The notes: generated by a model not told the origin, from the sequence alone. A stretch of 64,000 nt of DNA from Candidatus Poribacteria bacterium (GCA_028820655.1 JAPPIK010000006.1:46841-110840); one strand, 5' to 3'; positions 28,350 through 38,282 are shown, numbered from the stretch's first letter. Numbers and translations: made by a program.

Positions 28350-28540
28350 CGACCCGAAACGAGAAAATGCACCGTATTTTTCTCGGCGCTGCATAGCGCC
28401 TCCCGTCGTGTATTGCCCCATCGCGGGTGGGCATTCGTGTCTCATCCTCGACGCAGCGAGGGCACGGGGATATTTTCGCGAATCTTCTTGCTCCATCCTC
28501 CCGGACTTCTGCCTCCTTTCAAGTAAAACCGGAACGAAAA

Positions 28541-29779
28541 TCATCGCTCTCCGTCAAACCGGGGTTCAACTAGCCAGAACGTCAAGAGGCAGGCAATACC
28601 GATTAGCACGCCTCCTCCCAAAAATACCGGCTCAAATGAGAACTTCGAGATCAATAATCCCACAAGTGGTGAAGCCAAGAGTGAACACGCCTCTAAGAGG
28701 CTCACCACACTCAGATATTGCGGGTGTTTCTTCTCGGTCGAGATTTCCAACGTGTAGTTCTCGACGAAACGGACCATCACCGGTATCATGCCCAATAGGG
28801 CATATATGATCCAGTAAAGATTAACGCCGAAAGAGATTCGGCTCAAGCCAACAGCCGTCAGTGGGGTACACGCACCTAGAAACAGTAGTATTCGCAAAAC
28901 AAGCCGATTGCCGTGGCGATCCGCTATACCACCAATAACCCAAAAGCCCAAAGCGGCCACCAAGTTCGTAACGATAATCCAGGCGACGAAGTGACTAGTA
29001 TCCATTCCCAGCACACGCTTGCCAAAAACGGTGTAGTGCGGAAAAAGGGGCCAACTCAAAAAATACAGCACGGCGACCACGGCAAACTTTAGAAAATCCC
29101 GATCGGACCGTAGTATTTGAAGCCCTTCGCGGAGAGACCGTAAGGGAGGTTGCGACTTTTGCGGCGGTGAGGGAGACTCGACAAAATAGAAACTCACGAC
29201 TGCCGCCACGCCATAACATACTGCAGCGCCCCCAAATACGGCGGCGTAACGAGGCGTTTCGCCGCCGAGCCATTCATACATAAAGCGGCAGGCTACAGCT
29301 ATCGAAAGAACACTGCCGATAGCATTGCCATATGCAACGAACGAACCCCGCTTTTCCGCCGGGATTAGCTTGCCCTGCAACGTACCACCCGTTAGCCGAT
29401 AGTACCCATAAAAGAAACATTGCAACGAATAAACCGCTAAAAACAGCACGACAATTACGCTTGATGGCACCCGGTAAGTACCCGCTAGTATCGCTATGAC
29501 CAACCAGGACAGCATCATTCCGAAAATGGAGGTGGTGCATAGCGGCTGCTTGAAGGGCGACTGCGATACACGCCGGGCAAGAAAAAACTGGGCGAGACTT
29601 TGCACCAGTCTAAAGCTAACCGGCAAGAGACCTCGGAGAACATCCGACTTGGAAAGCGTGTCGAAGTAGGCCGGCACAATGACTGATTCGGTTTTGAAAA
29701 CCCACCCCATCCGCATCAATATTTGATTTGCGGCAAACGTGGCAAAGTTCAAATTTTCATACTGCGATATTTTTTTCAC
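28541..29779 (-). CDS. Major facilitator superfamily transporter, paralog 2
   Basis: About 412 aa from a GTG at 29779 (VKKISQYENLNFATFAANQ). The pattern is 12 hydrophobic helices with GGIADRHGNRLVLRILLFLGACTPL between halves. It is closely related along its whole length to the gene at 25632. Both lack clear substrate-binding signatures, so the cargo is unknown. An intact SdiA-regulated-type gene lies upstream on the same strand, 115 bp away, and may be co-transcribed. Confidence 0.88.
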   Translation of the reverse strand: MKKISQYENLNFATFAANQILMRMGWVFKTESVIVPAYFDTLSKSDVLRGLLPVSFRLVQSLAQFFLARRVSQSPFKQPLCTTSIFGMMLSWLVIAILAGTYRVPSSVIVVLFLAVYSLQCFFYGYYRLTGGTLQGKLIPAEKRGSFVAYGNAIGSVLSIAVACRFMYEWLGGETPRYAAVFGGAAVCYGVAAVVSFYFVESPSPPQKSQPPLRSLREGLQILRSDRDFLKFAVVAVLYFLSWPLFPHYTVFGKRVLGMDTSHFVAWIIVTNLVAALGFWVIGGIADRHGNRLVLRILLFLGACTPLTAVGLSRISFGVNLYWIIYALLGMIPVMVRFVENYTLEISTEKKHPQYLSVVSLLEACSLLASPLVGLLISKFSFEPVFLGGGVLIGIACLLTFWLVEPRFDGER

Positions 29780-29894
29780 GAGGGCAGTTGTTACCCATGG
29801 CAACTCTGGTTGCTATGGTCACTCTCTTTCAAGAATAGTTGCACAGTTAGAATAGACGCCGAAATTGGCTTGAAGCGCTTCAGACGTAGGATTC

Positions 29895-30773
29895 CTATTG
29901 GACTCGCCGGTCTTCAATTTTGATCACCTCGCCATTTTCTTGAGCGATATACATGAACCCCTCCTGATCCAGCGCGATCCCTTCCTGGTCGTTCCCGGGC
30001 AGCAGATGCTGACGCAATACAGTTCCATCTCGTGTGACTTCCACGAGAAGGTTTGTCGTATCGCTGACAACAACCAAGCAGTGTCGAGAGGAATCGTAGG
30101 CAAGTCCCGAAATGTCAATTATGCTGAGTGGGAAGAAGCTGATAATCTTGCCTTCCGGCGGCGTCGGATCGGCTGATGAGAGTGGTACCGCCACTTGGCA
30201 AACGATCGATGGCTCACGGTCCGGTTTCAGGCTGAACGATTGGTTACCTACCCAAAACGTCCCGCCTTCAGGATGGGAATCATCGGGAATAAAGGCAATG
30301 GCTTCCAACCCCATACCGCCTTTTTTTAGTAGTTCGCGCCCTTCAAATCCACGATTTATCCCGAATCTTCGTTTAATCTCGAAGGTCAACGGCGAGATTT
30401 CGAGAATGGCGTCGTCGCCTTCAACAACGATATACAGCATCCCTGTTGAAGGATTCATGGTAATCCCTTCCAAGTCGGTCTGGTTCAGGGAGTTTGACCG
30501 TACCGGTCTGCCGTCCGTCCGCATTTCATGAAGCTCGCCTTCATCACTGACGACGAATATCGTCTTGCGAATGGTGTGGAACGTAATCCCCGACGGCTCC
30601 GCAATCGGTGTCTGGCAGATGTTACCCGCCCAGTCGTAGGGCAATGCGAAGGAAGGAACATCTGTCGCCGGTCTGTAGCTGTCGACTAACCGCTCCGCTT
30701 GGCTGTGAAAAAACATCAGCAAAATGCATACGACCGCTACGATGGCCAACACAGCAACTTTATAGCCCATCAC
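29895..30773 (-). CDS. SdiA-regulated-type beta-propeller protein
   Basis: 292 aa. An uncleaved or cleaved N-terminal signal (VAVLAIVAVVCILLMFFHSQA) leads to a propeller-like domain: EPSGITFHTIRKTIFVVSDEGELHEM, DLEGITMNPSTGMLYIVVEGDDAILEI, GLEAIAFIPDDS, ISGLAYDSSRHCLVVVSD, DQEGIALDQEGFMYIAQENG. This repeated [E/D]G-I/L-hydrophobic pattern marks the SdiA-regulated family, related to esterase-like phytases. Its true function is unsettled. The start overlaps the bioB end by 14 bp, so translation may be coupled. A shrunken second copy lies at 27011. Confidence 0.85.
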   Translation of the reverse strand: MMGYKVAVLAIVAVVCILLMFFHSQAERLVDSYRPATDVPSFALPYDWAGNICQTPIAEPSGITFHTIRKTIFVVSDEGELHEMRTDGRPVRSNSLNQTDLEGITMNPSTGMLYIVVEGDDAILEISPLTFEIKRRFGINRGFEGRELLKKGGMGLEAIAFIPDDSHPEGGTFWVGNQSFSLKPDREPSIVCQVAVPLSSADPTPPEGKIISFFPLSIIDISGLAYDSSRHCLVVVSDTTNLLVEVTRDGTVLRQHLLPGNDQEGIALDQEGFMYIAQENGEVIKIEDRRVQ

Positions 30774-31884
30774 TCTCTCCGGGAATATTCCCCGCGCGAA
30801 AACTTGGTCTCAGCTCATTGAGATTCTTCATCGCATTGTCCTGATTGAGAATCGACAACGATTCGCCGCGCTCTGTCTCTCGTTCCAACAGGTGTTCCAA
30901 AGATTTATCCGCCTTGATGGTGAACCCTGCGTCTTGAATCATCTTGAGGGTTCGTGACCGAGATGCCCCTTTGGCATTCAGATAACCGTCGATGAAGAGT
31001 GAGTTTGCGGGGTATAGAGCCATCACTTCCATGCTCCGCAAATGAAGTTCACGACCGGCTGCGACGCGAATCTCCGCGTCGGAATTTAACAGGCGAAACA
31101 GGCAAATTACCCGAAGGCAGTAGTCCGGGTTTATGTCGGGTGCGGCTGAAAACACGTTCCCTTCAAAAGGAAGAAGAAAATTGACGGGTATCGAAGAAAC
31201 GCGGAGTTCTCGCAGCGTTTTTGCCACTTCGATTAGATCTCCGCTGTTCTCTCCCATCCCCACAATTAACCCCGAACACAATTCGACACCGACTTCCCGC
31301 GCGGCCTTCAAAGTGTCCATTCGATCCGAGTATGTATGGGTCGTACAAACATTCGGATAGTGCTTTTCTGACGTATTGAGGTTATGATTTAATCGATCCA
31401 GACCCGCCTCCTTTAAAATATCCACTCCTTCGCGATTGATGAGTCCTGCGGAGAGGCAAACCTGAATTGGAAATTGGGATTTAATGGTCTTTATTAATTC
31501 GGCCAACCGCTCGATCCGCGAATTAGACGGTCCACGTCCGGCAAACACCATGCAGTATCGATAGGCTCCCGACTCATAAGCCCGTTGAGCTTCGTCCAAA
31601 ATCTCGGATTCGGCTTTAACCGGGTAGGTTTCGATGCCGGTGGTCGATGATTTCGCTTGAGTGCAGTAGTGACAATCCTCGGGGCATCCCCCGTTCTGCG
31701 CGTTATTAATGATGTGGAGTTGCACCTCGTTGCCATAATGTTTTTGTCGCACTTGATAGGCGGCATCAAGCAACCGCAGTAATTCGACGCGCGGCGAGCT
31801 CAATATCTCAAGACACAACTCGTCAGGAATTATTTCCCTCTTTACGCTCTTTTCCGCGAGTTCAGCATAGAATACATGTTCCAT
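30760..31884 (-). CDS. bioB: Biotin synthase (radical SAM)
   Basis: Inserts sulfur into dethiobiotin in the last step of biotin synthesis. 374 aa, somewhat longer than the usual ~330-350, the extra residues being at both ends. The radical-SAM cluster motif is Cys67-x3-Cys71-x2-Cys74 (GGCPEDCHYCTQ). Conserved later segments include NNAQNGG, CLSAGL, DRLNHNLNTSEKHYP, ELCSGLIVGMGE, SIPVNFLLPFEG and AAGRELHLRS. GGAGGA precedes the ATG. No other bio genes are nearby. The SdiA-regulated-type gene overlaps its end. Confidence 0.95.
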   Translation of the reverse strand: MEHVFYAELAEKSVKREIIPDELCLEILSSPRVELLRLLDAAYQVRQKHYGNEVQLHIINNAQNGGCPEDCHYCTQAKSSTTGIETYPVKAESEILDEAQRAYESGAYRYCMVFAGRGPSNSRIERLAELIKTIKSQFPIQVCLSAGLINREGVDILKEAGLDRLNHNLNTSEKHYPNVCTTHTYSDRMDTLKAAREVGVELCSGLIVGMGENSGDLIEVAKTLRELRVSSIPVNFLLPFEGNVFSAAPDINPDYCLRVICLFRLLNSDAEIRVAAGRELHLRSMEVMALYPANSLFIDGYLNAKGASRSRTLKMIQDAGFTIKADKSLEHLLERETERGESLSILNQDNAMKNLNELRPSFRAGNIPGESDGL

Positions 31885-32011
31885 TTGTCCTCCGGAGCAC
31901 TGATTGAGATCGCTTACTCATGGCGACAACACTTGTTGGTGCCACTGTTCGCCTCGATGCTGTCGGGATCGTCATCTTTAACGGTTCGCACCCATCGCAT
32001 CGCAATGATTC

Positions 32012-32833
32012 TCACCAGACAATGTCCTCCGCATTAAACACCGGTCCTTCCGTACACACCCGCTGATATTCGACCCCGTCGTCGGTACGGACTTTGCAAA
32101 CACAACCGAGGCAAACACCTAGTGCGCACCCCATTCGATTTTCCATGGCGAGTTGTGTCGGAGTATGATGCAATCGTGTCACCTCTGTGACTGCGCGCAA
32201 CATCGGGTGCGGCCCGCATGCGTAGATGGTGGGACTTCGCAGCGAATTTTTTTGCGGTCGTTCCAGAATGTCGCTAAGGAGTTCAGTAACAAAACCGTGA
32301 CGCCCGACACTTCCGTCGTCGGTGGCGATGTGCGTTTCCACGTCGATTTGTTGCAGATCGGAGACGCTCAGGAGGCGTTCACCATTAGTGGCGCCGACCA
32401 AACCGACGGTTCGCACGCCCGAATTCCTTAGCTCTGAAGCCAGGAGCATCAGTGACGCAATTCCCGCACCGCCTCCCACGAGGATCGCCGCTTGAATGTC
32501 CGAAGGGATGCAGAAAGCCTTTCCGAGGGGTCCGAGGACGTGAATGGACGCCCCGGAACCCATTTGAGCCAACGCGGCGGTCCCCTCCCCGATGACTTGA
32601 TACAACATAGAGATTTGTGATCCGTGGATGCCGTAGATCGTGAACGGACGGCGAAGTAGAAGCCCCGATTCGTCCGTCATGAGTACGTGCACAAACTGAC
32701 CGGGCTGTGCGCTTGACGCAATTTCCGGGCAATTGCAGTATAACAGAAAGTGGTCTTGCGCAACCTCCATGTTGGAGATGATTTCAGTGTCAATGTCAAA
32801 TTTACACGTGCTCGGAACGCTAGAATCTGGCAT
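32012..32833 (-). CDS. pyrK: Dihydroorotate dehydrogenase electron-transfer subunit (PyrK type)
   Basis: FAD/[2Fe-2S] subunit that passes electrons from PyrD to NAD in pyrimidine synthesis. 273 aa. The FAD-binding RRPFTIYG is followed by the NAD-binding VGGGAGIASLMLLASELR. The iron-sulfur cysteines are in GCALGVCLGCVC and the later VCTEGPVF. PyrK relatives in sulfide dehydrogenases look similar, and pyrD is not adjacent, which leaves some doubt about the partner. The ATG at 32833 gives the standard length. Confidence 0.9.
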   Translation of the reverse strand: MPDSSVPSTCKFDIDTEIISNMEVAQDHFLLYCNCPEIASSAQPGQFVHVLMTDESGLLLRRPFTIYGIHGSQISMLYQVIGEGTAALAQMGSGASIHVLGPLGKAFCIPSDIQAAILVGGGAGIASLMLLASELRNSGVRTVGLVGATNGERLLSVSDLQQIDVETHIATDDGSVGRHGFVTELLSDILERPQKNSLRSPTIYACGPHPMLRAVTEVTRLHHTPTQLAMENRMGCALGVCLGCVCKVRTDDGVEYQRVCTEGPVFNAEDIVW

Positions 32834-32955
32834 AAAACTGACGGATCACCCGACAAAATATGAGGACATTATCCGAGGATATTTGAAGATATTTTAACCT
32901 GTTTTGACCCCGAACGCAACCGTTTTCCCGCGGCCTGCCGCCTCCATATCAAGCA

Positions 32956-32984
32956 TTGTCTTATTCTTTGATATTTGGTATAAT
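32956..32984 (+). promoter_or_regulatory. Probable sigma70-type promoter of the gene at 33025
   Basis: TTGTCT (32956-32961) and TATAAT (32979-32984) are 17 bp apart, and the -10 lies within GTATAATACGGT, a string also found upstream of the SDR gene and at 51343. Confidence 0.6.
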
Positions 32985-33024
32985 ACGGTGATGTAGTCGA
33001 AAACACATTATTATGGAGGATTCT

Positions 33025-33489
33025 ATGAAACTGGGGTTTTTGTCAAAAATCTTTGAAGGGGCATTGAGCATCGAGAAGACCTATAACGCTTGCGACAAGG
33101 CGATTAATCAACTGCGGGAGCACAACGAAAAGATCAAGCAGATGGAAGAAAACGGCGAGGACGCACCCAGTTTGTCGGAAGCCGAGAAGTCTGCGCTTGA
33201 TGAGGTTGTCAATAACGCTATCACCAAAGCCACGCAACTGTTAAGCAAGGAATCGGAGCGCAATTGGCCTGGGGTGTTCCGAGAAATGCACAGGAATCTC
33301 GGGACAATCTACCTTGAGCAGCATGAATACGAAAAAGCCAGAGAAAAATGCGAGCTGTTGAAAAATTATGGGGAAGTAGGGCGCTTGGACGCAGAGGACC
33401 TATTGCAACGGGTTGAAGACAGGGAGTCGGGCAAAACGGACGCGGAAGGCGCGGACGCCCAATCGGATATACCCGTAACTGAGCGGTAG
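33025..33489 (+). CDS. Helical protein with a TPR-like segment, unknown function
   Basis: 154 aa. Start chosen at the ATG at 33025 (GGAGGA 5 bases upstream). Entirely helical and charged: an N-terminal pair (IEKTYNACDKAINQLREHNEKIKQMEEN), then a TPR-like motif (VFREMHRNLGTIYLEQHEYEKAREKCELL) and an acidic tail. No signal peptide. The single TPR-like unit suggests protein-protein contact. The BatA-like gene follows about 100 bp later on the same strand. Confidence 0.65.
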   Translation: MKLGFLSKIFEGALSIEKTYNACDKAINQLREHNEKIKQMEENGEDAPSLSEAEKSALDEVVNNAITKATQLLSKESERNWPGVFREMHRNLGTIYLEQHEYEKAREKCELLKNYGEVGRLDAEDLLQRVEDRESGKTDAEGADAQSDIPVTER

Positions 33490-33591
33490 GTTGTGTGTAC
33501 GCATTTGCCTCCTGTCACAGTCCACTAATCGATACATCTGATTCACCCTTTTCTCTTTTTTCCGTGCGCTGAATGCCGGTAACTTTTGAAG

Positions 33592-35457
33592 ATGCACTTC
33601 CTGAACGGTTCGGCACTCTACCTCTTTGCGTTTATCCCGCTCGTGGCGTCCTTGCATTTCCTAAGGTTGCGCCGCAATCGTCACGTTGTCCCCAGTGTGA
33701 TGTTTTGGCTCGAAGCCATCGAGGATATGAAAGCCAATGTGCCGTTCCAGCGTATTCGCAAATACTTCCCGCTTATCCTACAGCTTGTGTTTCTCTCCCT
33801 CGCCGTAGTCACCGTCGCCCGCCCCGCGTTTCGCAGCTACAGCCCCTTATTCGGTCAGTCGCTTCTTATCCTCGAGAATTCAGCGAGCATGCAATCGACA
33901 GAATCGGGGAAAAGCCGATTTGACATCGCCAAGAAACGAGCGTTGGAGTTAATAGACCAGCTTGATGACCGCGGACAGATGATGATCATGGACACTTCTC
34001 GCCCGCCGCACCACATTCGTCAAGGATTTACCTCGGACAAAGAAAAACTGCGCCGCACGATTCATGAGCTAACCCCACAACACACTTCACCGGAAATCAA
34101 ACTGATTCTATCATCTGCGGCGGCATACGGAAAGGGCGCGAGCACCGGCATATTCTATATTGGCGGTAACGCTCAAGAGATTCCGAATCCTCCGCCAAGG
34201 CTCCAAAAAATCGTGGTGGGGACTCCGAGAGAGAACGTGGGAATCGTACAGTTTAATGTCTCACGGAATCCGATTCAGCCGCGTCAATTTCAGATACTTG
34301 CGGGACTGCGGAATTTCGGATCGGAGGAATGGCAATTTCGGGCGAGATTGGACATTGGAGGAAGATGGTATGACGATGAAAGGGTAACTCTGCCTCCAGG
34401 GGAAAACCGGTCAATTGTTTTCACCATTGATGATGAAGGATTTGACGGATTGGTCGTCAGTTTGAATCTTGAGTTGAAAGACGATCTTGCTCTGGACAAT
34501 TCAGCCTGGGCATTTCTTCATCGCCGCGAACCGACACGCGTTCTCCTTGCAAGTGATCGCTCGCAGCCTCTGTTGTCGAAGATGCTGGAGGCGGACGCGA
34601 ACATTGAACTGGAAGAGATTGGCACGCAAGATTATCGTGGGTTGGAGAGCCAAGATATTGCGATTTTCGATGGTTATGCTCCCGAGAATCTACCGGAGGC
34701 AAACGCCGTCTTCCTTAACCCTGTCAACGGGCTACCGTTTATGCCGGTGACTGAAACGACGACAAAGCCGGTACGAGTGATATACCAAGACCGAGTTCAC
34801 GCGATAATGCGTGATGTGCCATTGATTGATTTGTCAGTTAGAGAATCGCTTGTTGTGCAATTGCCGACTTGGGGACGTTCGTTGGCTGAAACCGAAAAGG
34901 GCGCGTTAATCTGGTGGGGGGAACACGCCAATCGCAGGTACGTTGTTTTCGCATTTGATGCGTTCAATCTTGAAACCTCGAGGTTCGCCCTCTTGATTCC
35001 TTCGGGGCCGATTCTTCTATCGCACTGTCTTGAGTGGCTCACTGTCTCAAACACGACTGTTCAACCTGACGTAGTTAAAGTCGGGACCCCGGTGAAGATC
35101 ACTCTCAGCGATCAAGAGGCGGAAGAGGGCGTCACCGTTCAGTTGCCTGACGGTTCGACAACGGACATCTCGTCACAAACCTCACCCATCACGTTCGCAG
35201 GCACATCGCTTGTGGGCGTGTATACCGTCTCAATCCGCGAGCGTCAAATCGGGCGATTTGCAGTCAATCTTCTTGATTCACAGGAATCGGGCGGTTCTTC
35301 GCCTCAGAGTGGGCAAGAGCGTGTAGAATCGGATCCGGAAGGAGCCCCTCTCGGCAATCAGGCACAAGAAGTGAATCGTGAGATTTGGAAATATACGGCG
35401 TGCTTGGGGATTTTTCTGCTGTTGATAGAGTGGTGGGTGTATCATCGGAACAACTGA
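33592..35457 (+). CDS. BatA-like membrane protein with von Willebrand A-type domain
   Basis: 621 aa. The opening (MHFLNGSALYLFAFIPLVASLHFLRLRR) and second helix (ILQLVFLSLAVVTVARPAF) match the N-terminal BatA/aerotolerance-type domain. A VWA-like domain follows, with ILENSASMQS where the usual DxSxS metal site has Glu or Asn in the first position, so metal binding is doubtful. The middle is beta-rich (FNVSRNPIQPRQFQILAGLRNFG) and a C-terminal helix (IWKYTACLGIFLLLIEWWVYH) anchors the end. Such proteins usually work with MoxR ATPases; the MoxR gene here is 27 kb away. Confidence 0.85.
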   Translation: MHFLNGSALYLFAFIPLVASLHFLRLRRNRHVVPSVMFWLEAIEDMKANVPFQRIRKYFPLILQLVFLSLAVVTVARPAFRSYSPLFGQSLLILENSASMQSTESGKSRFDIAKKRALELIDQLDDRGQMMIMDTSRPPHHIRQGFTSDKEKLRRTIHELTPQHTSPEIKLILSSAAAYGKGASTGIFYIGGNAQEIPNPPPRLQKIVVGTPRENVGIVQFNVSRNPIQPRQFQILAGLRNFGSEEWQFRARLDIGGRWYDDERVTLPPGENRSIVFTIDDEGFDGLVVSLNLELKDDLALDNSAWAFLHRREPTRVLLASDRSQPLLSKMLEADANIELEEIGTQDYRGLESQDIAIFDGYAPENLPEANAVFLNPVNGLPFMPVTETTTKPVRVIYQDRVHAIMRDVPLIDLSVRESLVVQLPTWGRSLAETEKGALIWWGEHANRRYVVFAFDAFNLETSRFALLIPSGPILLSHCLEWLTVSNTTVQPDVVKVGTPVKITLSDQEAEEGVTVQLPDGSTTDISSQTSPITFAGTSLVGVYTVSIRERQIGRFAVNLLDSQESGGSSPQSGQERVESDPEGAPLGNQAQEVNREIWKYTACLGIFLLLIEWWVYHRNN

Positions 35458-36007
35458 GGCGTACGGAGATTACTTTCACATCAACTCCAATCCTCTACCA
35501 GCAGACAAGAGATTCAATCAGGCACGAAACGTGCGCGACATCGGTCTTACCGCGAAGCAGGTGAAATCACCGCGCGTCCGACTTACCTTGACACCACCGC
35601 CGCTTGGAGATAAAGCCCTCACCATGGCAGGATCATGTTACGGTTTTGGGATCCAAATACCGGCACGGTTATCAACTCAGACACTGACTGCCGACGCCCC
35701 TCGCAACCAAATGTGCGTATCGTTCGCAGAGGGGAGTCGACAACTGTATCGATTGCTCCGACATCGAGGTGAACTCATGCAATAATGGTTAAGGACTATC
35801 ATCCGTCAATAAACTCAATGAAAATACCCGTCCAGGTTCGGTCTGATTCACTTCCGATATTGCCAAATTTCTGACTCGCGTTATTGTCAGAATCGCTTCA
35901 TCCGCCCTCCGATTCGCATGAGCCGTTTGTTGAAACCGAATGATGTGAGTTTCGTTTTTTCTTTTGCGTTTTATACGTAGTTTCAGATTCAACCGGAGGC
36001 AGGAAAC
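35458..36007. other. Intergenic region, no convincing gene
   Basis: An 84-codon plus-strand frame at 35531-35785 has no recognisable features or ribosome-binding site. No repeat or promoter stands out. Confidence 0.4.
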
Positions 36008-36499
36008 ATGATCACACCTTTCCGACTACTCGCTCTCCTTCAAATCTTCTTGTTTGCTTCCGCCCTATGGATAACAGGTTGCGGCGGCAGCAATATTGAA
36101 AACCCCGTCACAGACGCCGGTCCAGACGACGATTCTCTTACTTCGAGAGATTTCGGCAATCCGCAGTCCCTGAATGTAAAGGTAAATGTCAGTCAAGCCG
36201 TTGTTCAGCCGGGCGAAATCGTGCAGTTAACCGCAACGGTTGACGGTGTTCAAGGCTTTCGAATACTGCTCGACTGGGTCAACGTCACGGAACACGGTAC
36301 GCTTTCTATCACAAGTCCCAATAGCGCTACTTGGATTGCACCCGAAATCTCAAGCACGGACGGCGTCCAGTTAGAGGTGATTCAATTTGTTGTTACGGTG
36401 TTCGACCGCGTCGTCTCGGTTAAAGAATCCGGGATTGATACCGACACAATGGTTTCTACCGAAACAAAAACGGTACTCCTGACCGTGGCTGCGACGTAG
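36008..36499 (+). CDS. Small lipoprotein with Ig-like domain
   Basis: 163 aa. The signal ends in a lipobox (LWITGCGGS). The mature part has a linker followed by one Ig-like domain (VKVNVSQAVVQPGEIVQLTATVDGVQG, SPNSATWIAPEISS, IQFVVTVFDRVVS), similar to bacterial big/PKD-type domains that often decorate secreted proteins. GGAGGCAGG precedes the ATG. The barrel-transglycosylase gene follows on the same strand. Confidence 0.8.
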   Translation: MITPFRLLALLQIFLFASALWITGCGGSNIENPVTDAGPDDDSLTSRDFGNPQSLNVKVNVSQAVVQPGEIVQLTATVDGVQGFRILLDWVNVTEHGTLSITSPNSATWIAPEISSTDGVQLEVIQFVVTVFDRVVSVKESGIDTDTMVSTETKTVLLTVAAT

Positions 36500-36652
36500 T
36501 TGCGGTTCGCCGGATCGAAACGTGCGGACCAAACCGGTCGATCCGCAATTGCGTCGAGGTTATTCGCATTCTGACGGATAAAGATCTGTTTTCTTACCGT
36601 CCCCTCTGGAATACTTCCGAATTTCCCAACGATACCGCTGTATTTGTATCTA

Positions 36653-38158
36653 ATGGTCGGCCCGCCGCTCCTCCTCATACCGAATACGGACAAAACAGAG
36701 AAAGCGTCAACCCGCAGAGATTTTTCTACTTCCCATAAACGCCGCCTGTGGACACGAATATTCTACGCATGCCTCGCCGTCTGCCTGTGCTGCCCATCCT
36801 CAGGGACACAAGCCGATTCGCGGCCAGAGATTGGGGTTCGAGCCCTCGGCTTGAGCGGCGCGTTTATCAGCAATGCCGACGGGTCGACCGGCGCGCTATG
36901 GAATCCAGCCGGGCTTGCCAATCTACAAAACGGAAGTCTGGTCTACGACCTCTCCCAAGGGGCACTCTCGTTTGCGTTGCCCCTCAGTCGATACGGCACA
37001 ATGGGGATCAGTCTCGTCGATCTTAATGGTACGGACCGTTTCTTTATAGATAAACCGAACAACCCGATCGGTACATTTGAGTTTGGAAACAACCAAGCCG
37101 TGCTTTCTTATGCCGCGAGTATTCGAAGATGGCAAATCGGAGGCAATGTTGGTTATAATCGGGCTCCATACGAAGGCAGTCTGTGGATTCCGAGTTATGA
37201 CTTGGGAATAGTCGGTAGACTAAACCCGCACTGGAGTGTCGGGGCGAGCATTCGCGACATCGCAGGCGTAGAGATTACGGATGACGACGGGAAACCTCTT
37301 CAAAGTTTCGACCAGCAGTTTGCCATAGGCGGGACATGGACGCCTTTTCGGCAGTTGCGGCTCAATAGTGCGTTCAACGTCGCGAACAGGGCTATGGCAA
37401 TGGGAGCCGAGGTTGGGACGCACGACATTGCATTCCGATTTGGATCGGTCATAGACTTTCTCGCATCGGAGCCAACGCCGCATTGGAGCCTGGGGCTTAC
37501 CATAGGTCGATGGAGCAAGCAGCTGAATTACGCCTACTTGACTCGCCCGAATCCAAATTCCAAACACATCGTTTCGGTGGGGTGGACATTCGGAGGGAAT
37601 ACGCATCGGAACAAACAACCAGCCTACCGTCCTTCTTGGACGCGACCAGCCTCGTCCAATCAGAATAAGCGAATGAGCAATGCCTCGATTCGCCAACTCG
37701 CGGCCCACTACAATGTCGAGGTCGAGTTGACACTCGCCGTGATTCGCGTGGAGTCGAATTTCAACCCGAACGCGGTATCAAGTTCGGGGGCGGTCGGGTT
37801 AATGCAGTTGATGCCGGGAACTGCGCGGGATCTCGGTCTCAAAGTGCCCAATTATCGTAACGCTCTCAAGCCAACCCACGATGATCGGATAGACGAACGT
37901 TTCAACCCGCGCAAGAATATGAGGGCGGGAATTGCGTATTTGGCAACCCAGTTACGGAGATACGATGACAGCTACGTTCATGCTCTGGCCGCGTATTTCG
38001 TGGGGCCGGCCAAGGTACGCGAGACCGGCTCGATCCCGCGCAGAGCCGATCGATATGCGGCAAAGGTCTTGAAACACTACTACGAATATAAGTCAAACTC
38101 CGCTCGGACGAACGCGGCAATTGGACGGTTGGAAAATCTGCTTGCAAGCCGGCGCTAG
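36653..38158 (+). CDS. Outer-membrane barrel-like protein fused to a lytic transglycosylase (SLT)
   Basis: 501 aa from the ATG at 36653 (an in-frame TTG lies at 36644). A hydrophobic segment after basic residues (RRLWTRIFYACLAVCLC) may be the export signal. Residues about 60-310 resemble PorV/PorQ/UPF0164-type barrels: GVRALGLSGAFISNADGSTG, LWNPAGLA, then alternating strands. Residues about 335-460 are a lysozyme-like SLT domain with the probable catalytic Glu367 (RVESNFNPNAVSSSGAVGLM), QLMPGTARDLG, NMRAGIAYLATQL and YAAKVLKHYYEY. The combination in one chain is unusual: a barrel would hold the cell-wall hydrolase at the outer membrane's inner face. Confidence 0.85.
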   Translation: MVGPPLLLIPNTDKTEKASTRRDFSTSHKRRLWTRIFYACLAVCLCCPSSGTQADSRPEIGVRALGLSGAFISNADGSTGALWNPAGLANLQNGSLVYDLSQGALSFALPLSRYGTMGISLVDLNGTDRFFIDKPNNPIGTFEFGNNQAVLSYAASIRRWQIGGNVGYNRAPYEGSLWIPSYDLGIVGRLNPHWSVGASIRDIAGVEITDDDGKPLQSFDQQFAIGGTWTPFRQLRLNSAFNVANRAMAMGAEVGTHDIAFRFGSVIDFLASEPTPHWSLGLTIGRWSKQLNYAYLTRPNPNSKHIVSVGWTFGGNTHRNKQPAYRPSWTRPASSNQNKRMSNASIRQLAAHYNVEVELTLAVIRVESNFNPNAVSSSGAVGLMQLMPGTARDLGLKVPNYRNALKPTHDDRIDERFNPRKNMRAGIAYLATQLRRYDDSYVHALAAYFVGPAKVRETGSIPRRADRYAAKVLKHYYEYKSNSARTNAAIGRLENLLASRR

Positions 38159-38282
38159 ATGTGGTAGATTTCAAGGACCGGTTTCAACCGGGCGGCACGC
38201 CACGGGATATCCCCACCCATAGACCATACTTCACCTTCGATTCATTTCATATGAATCGGTAATTTCAAACGTAGGCGCGTTA

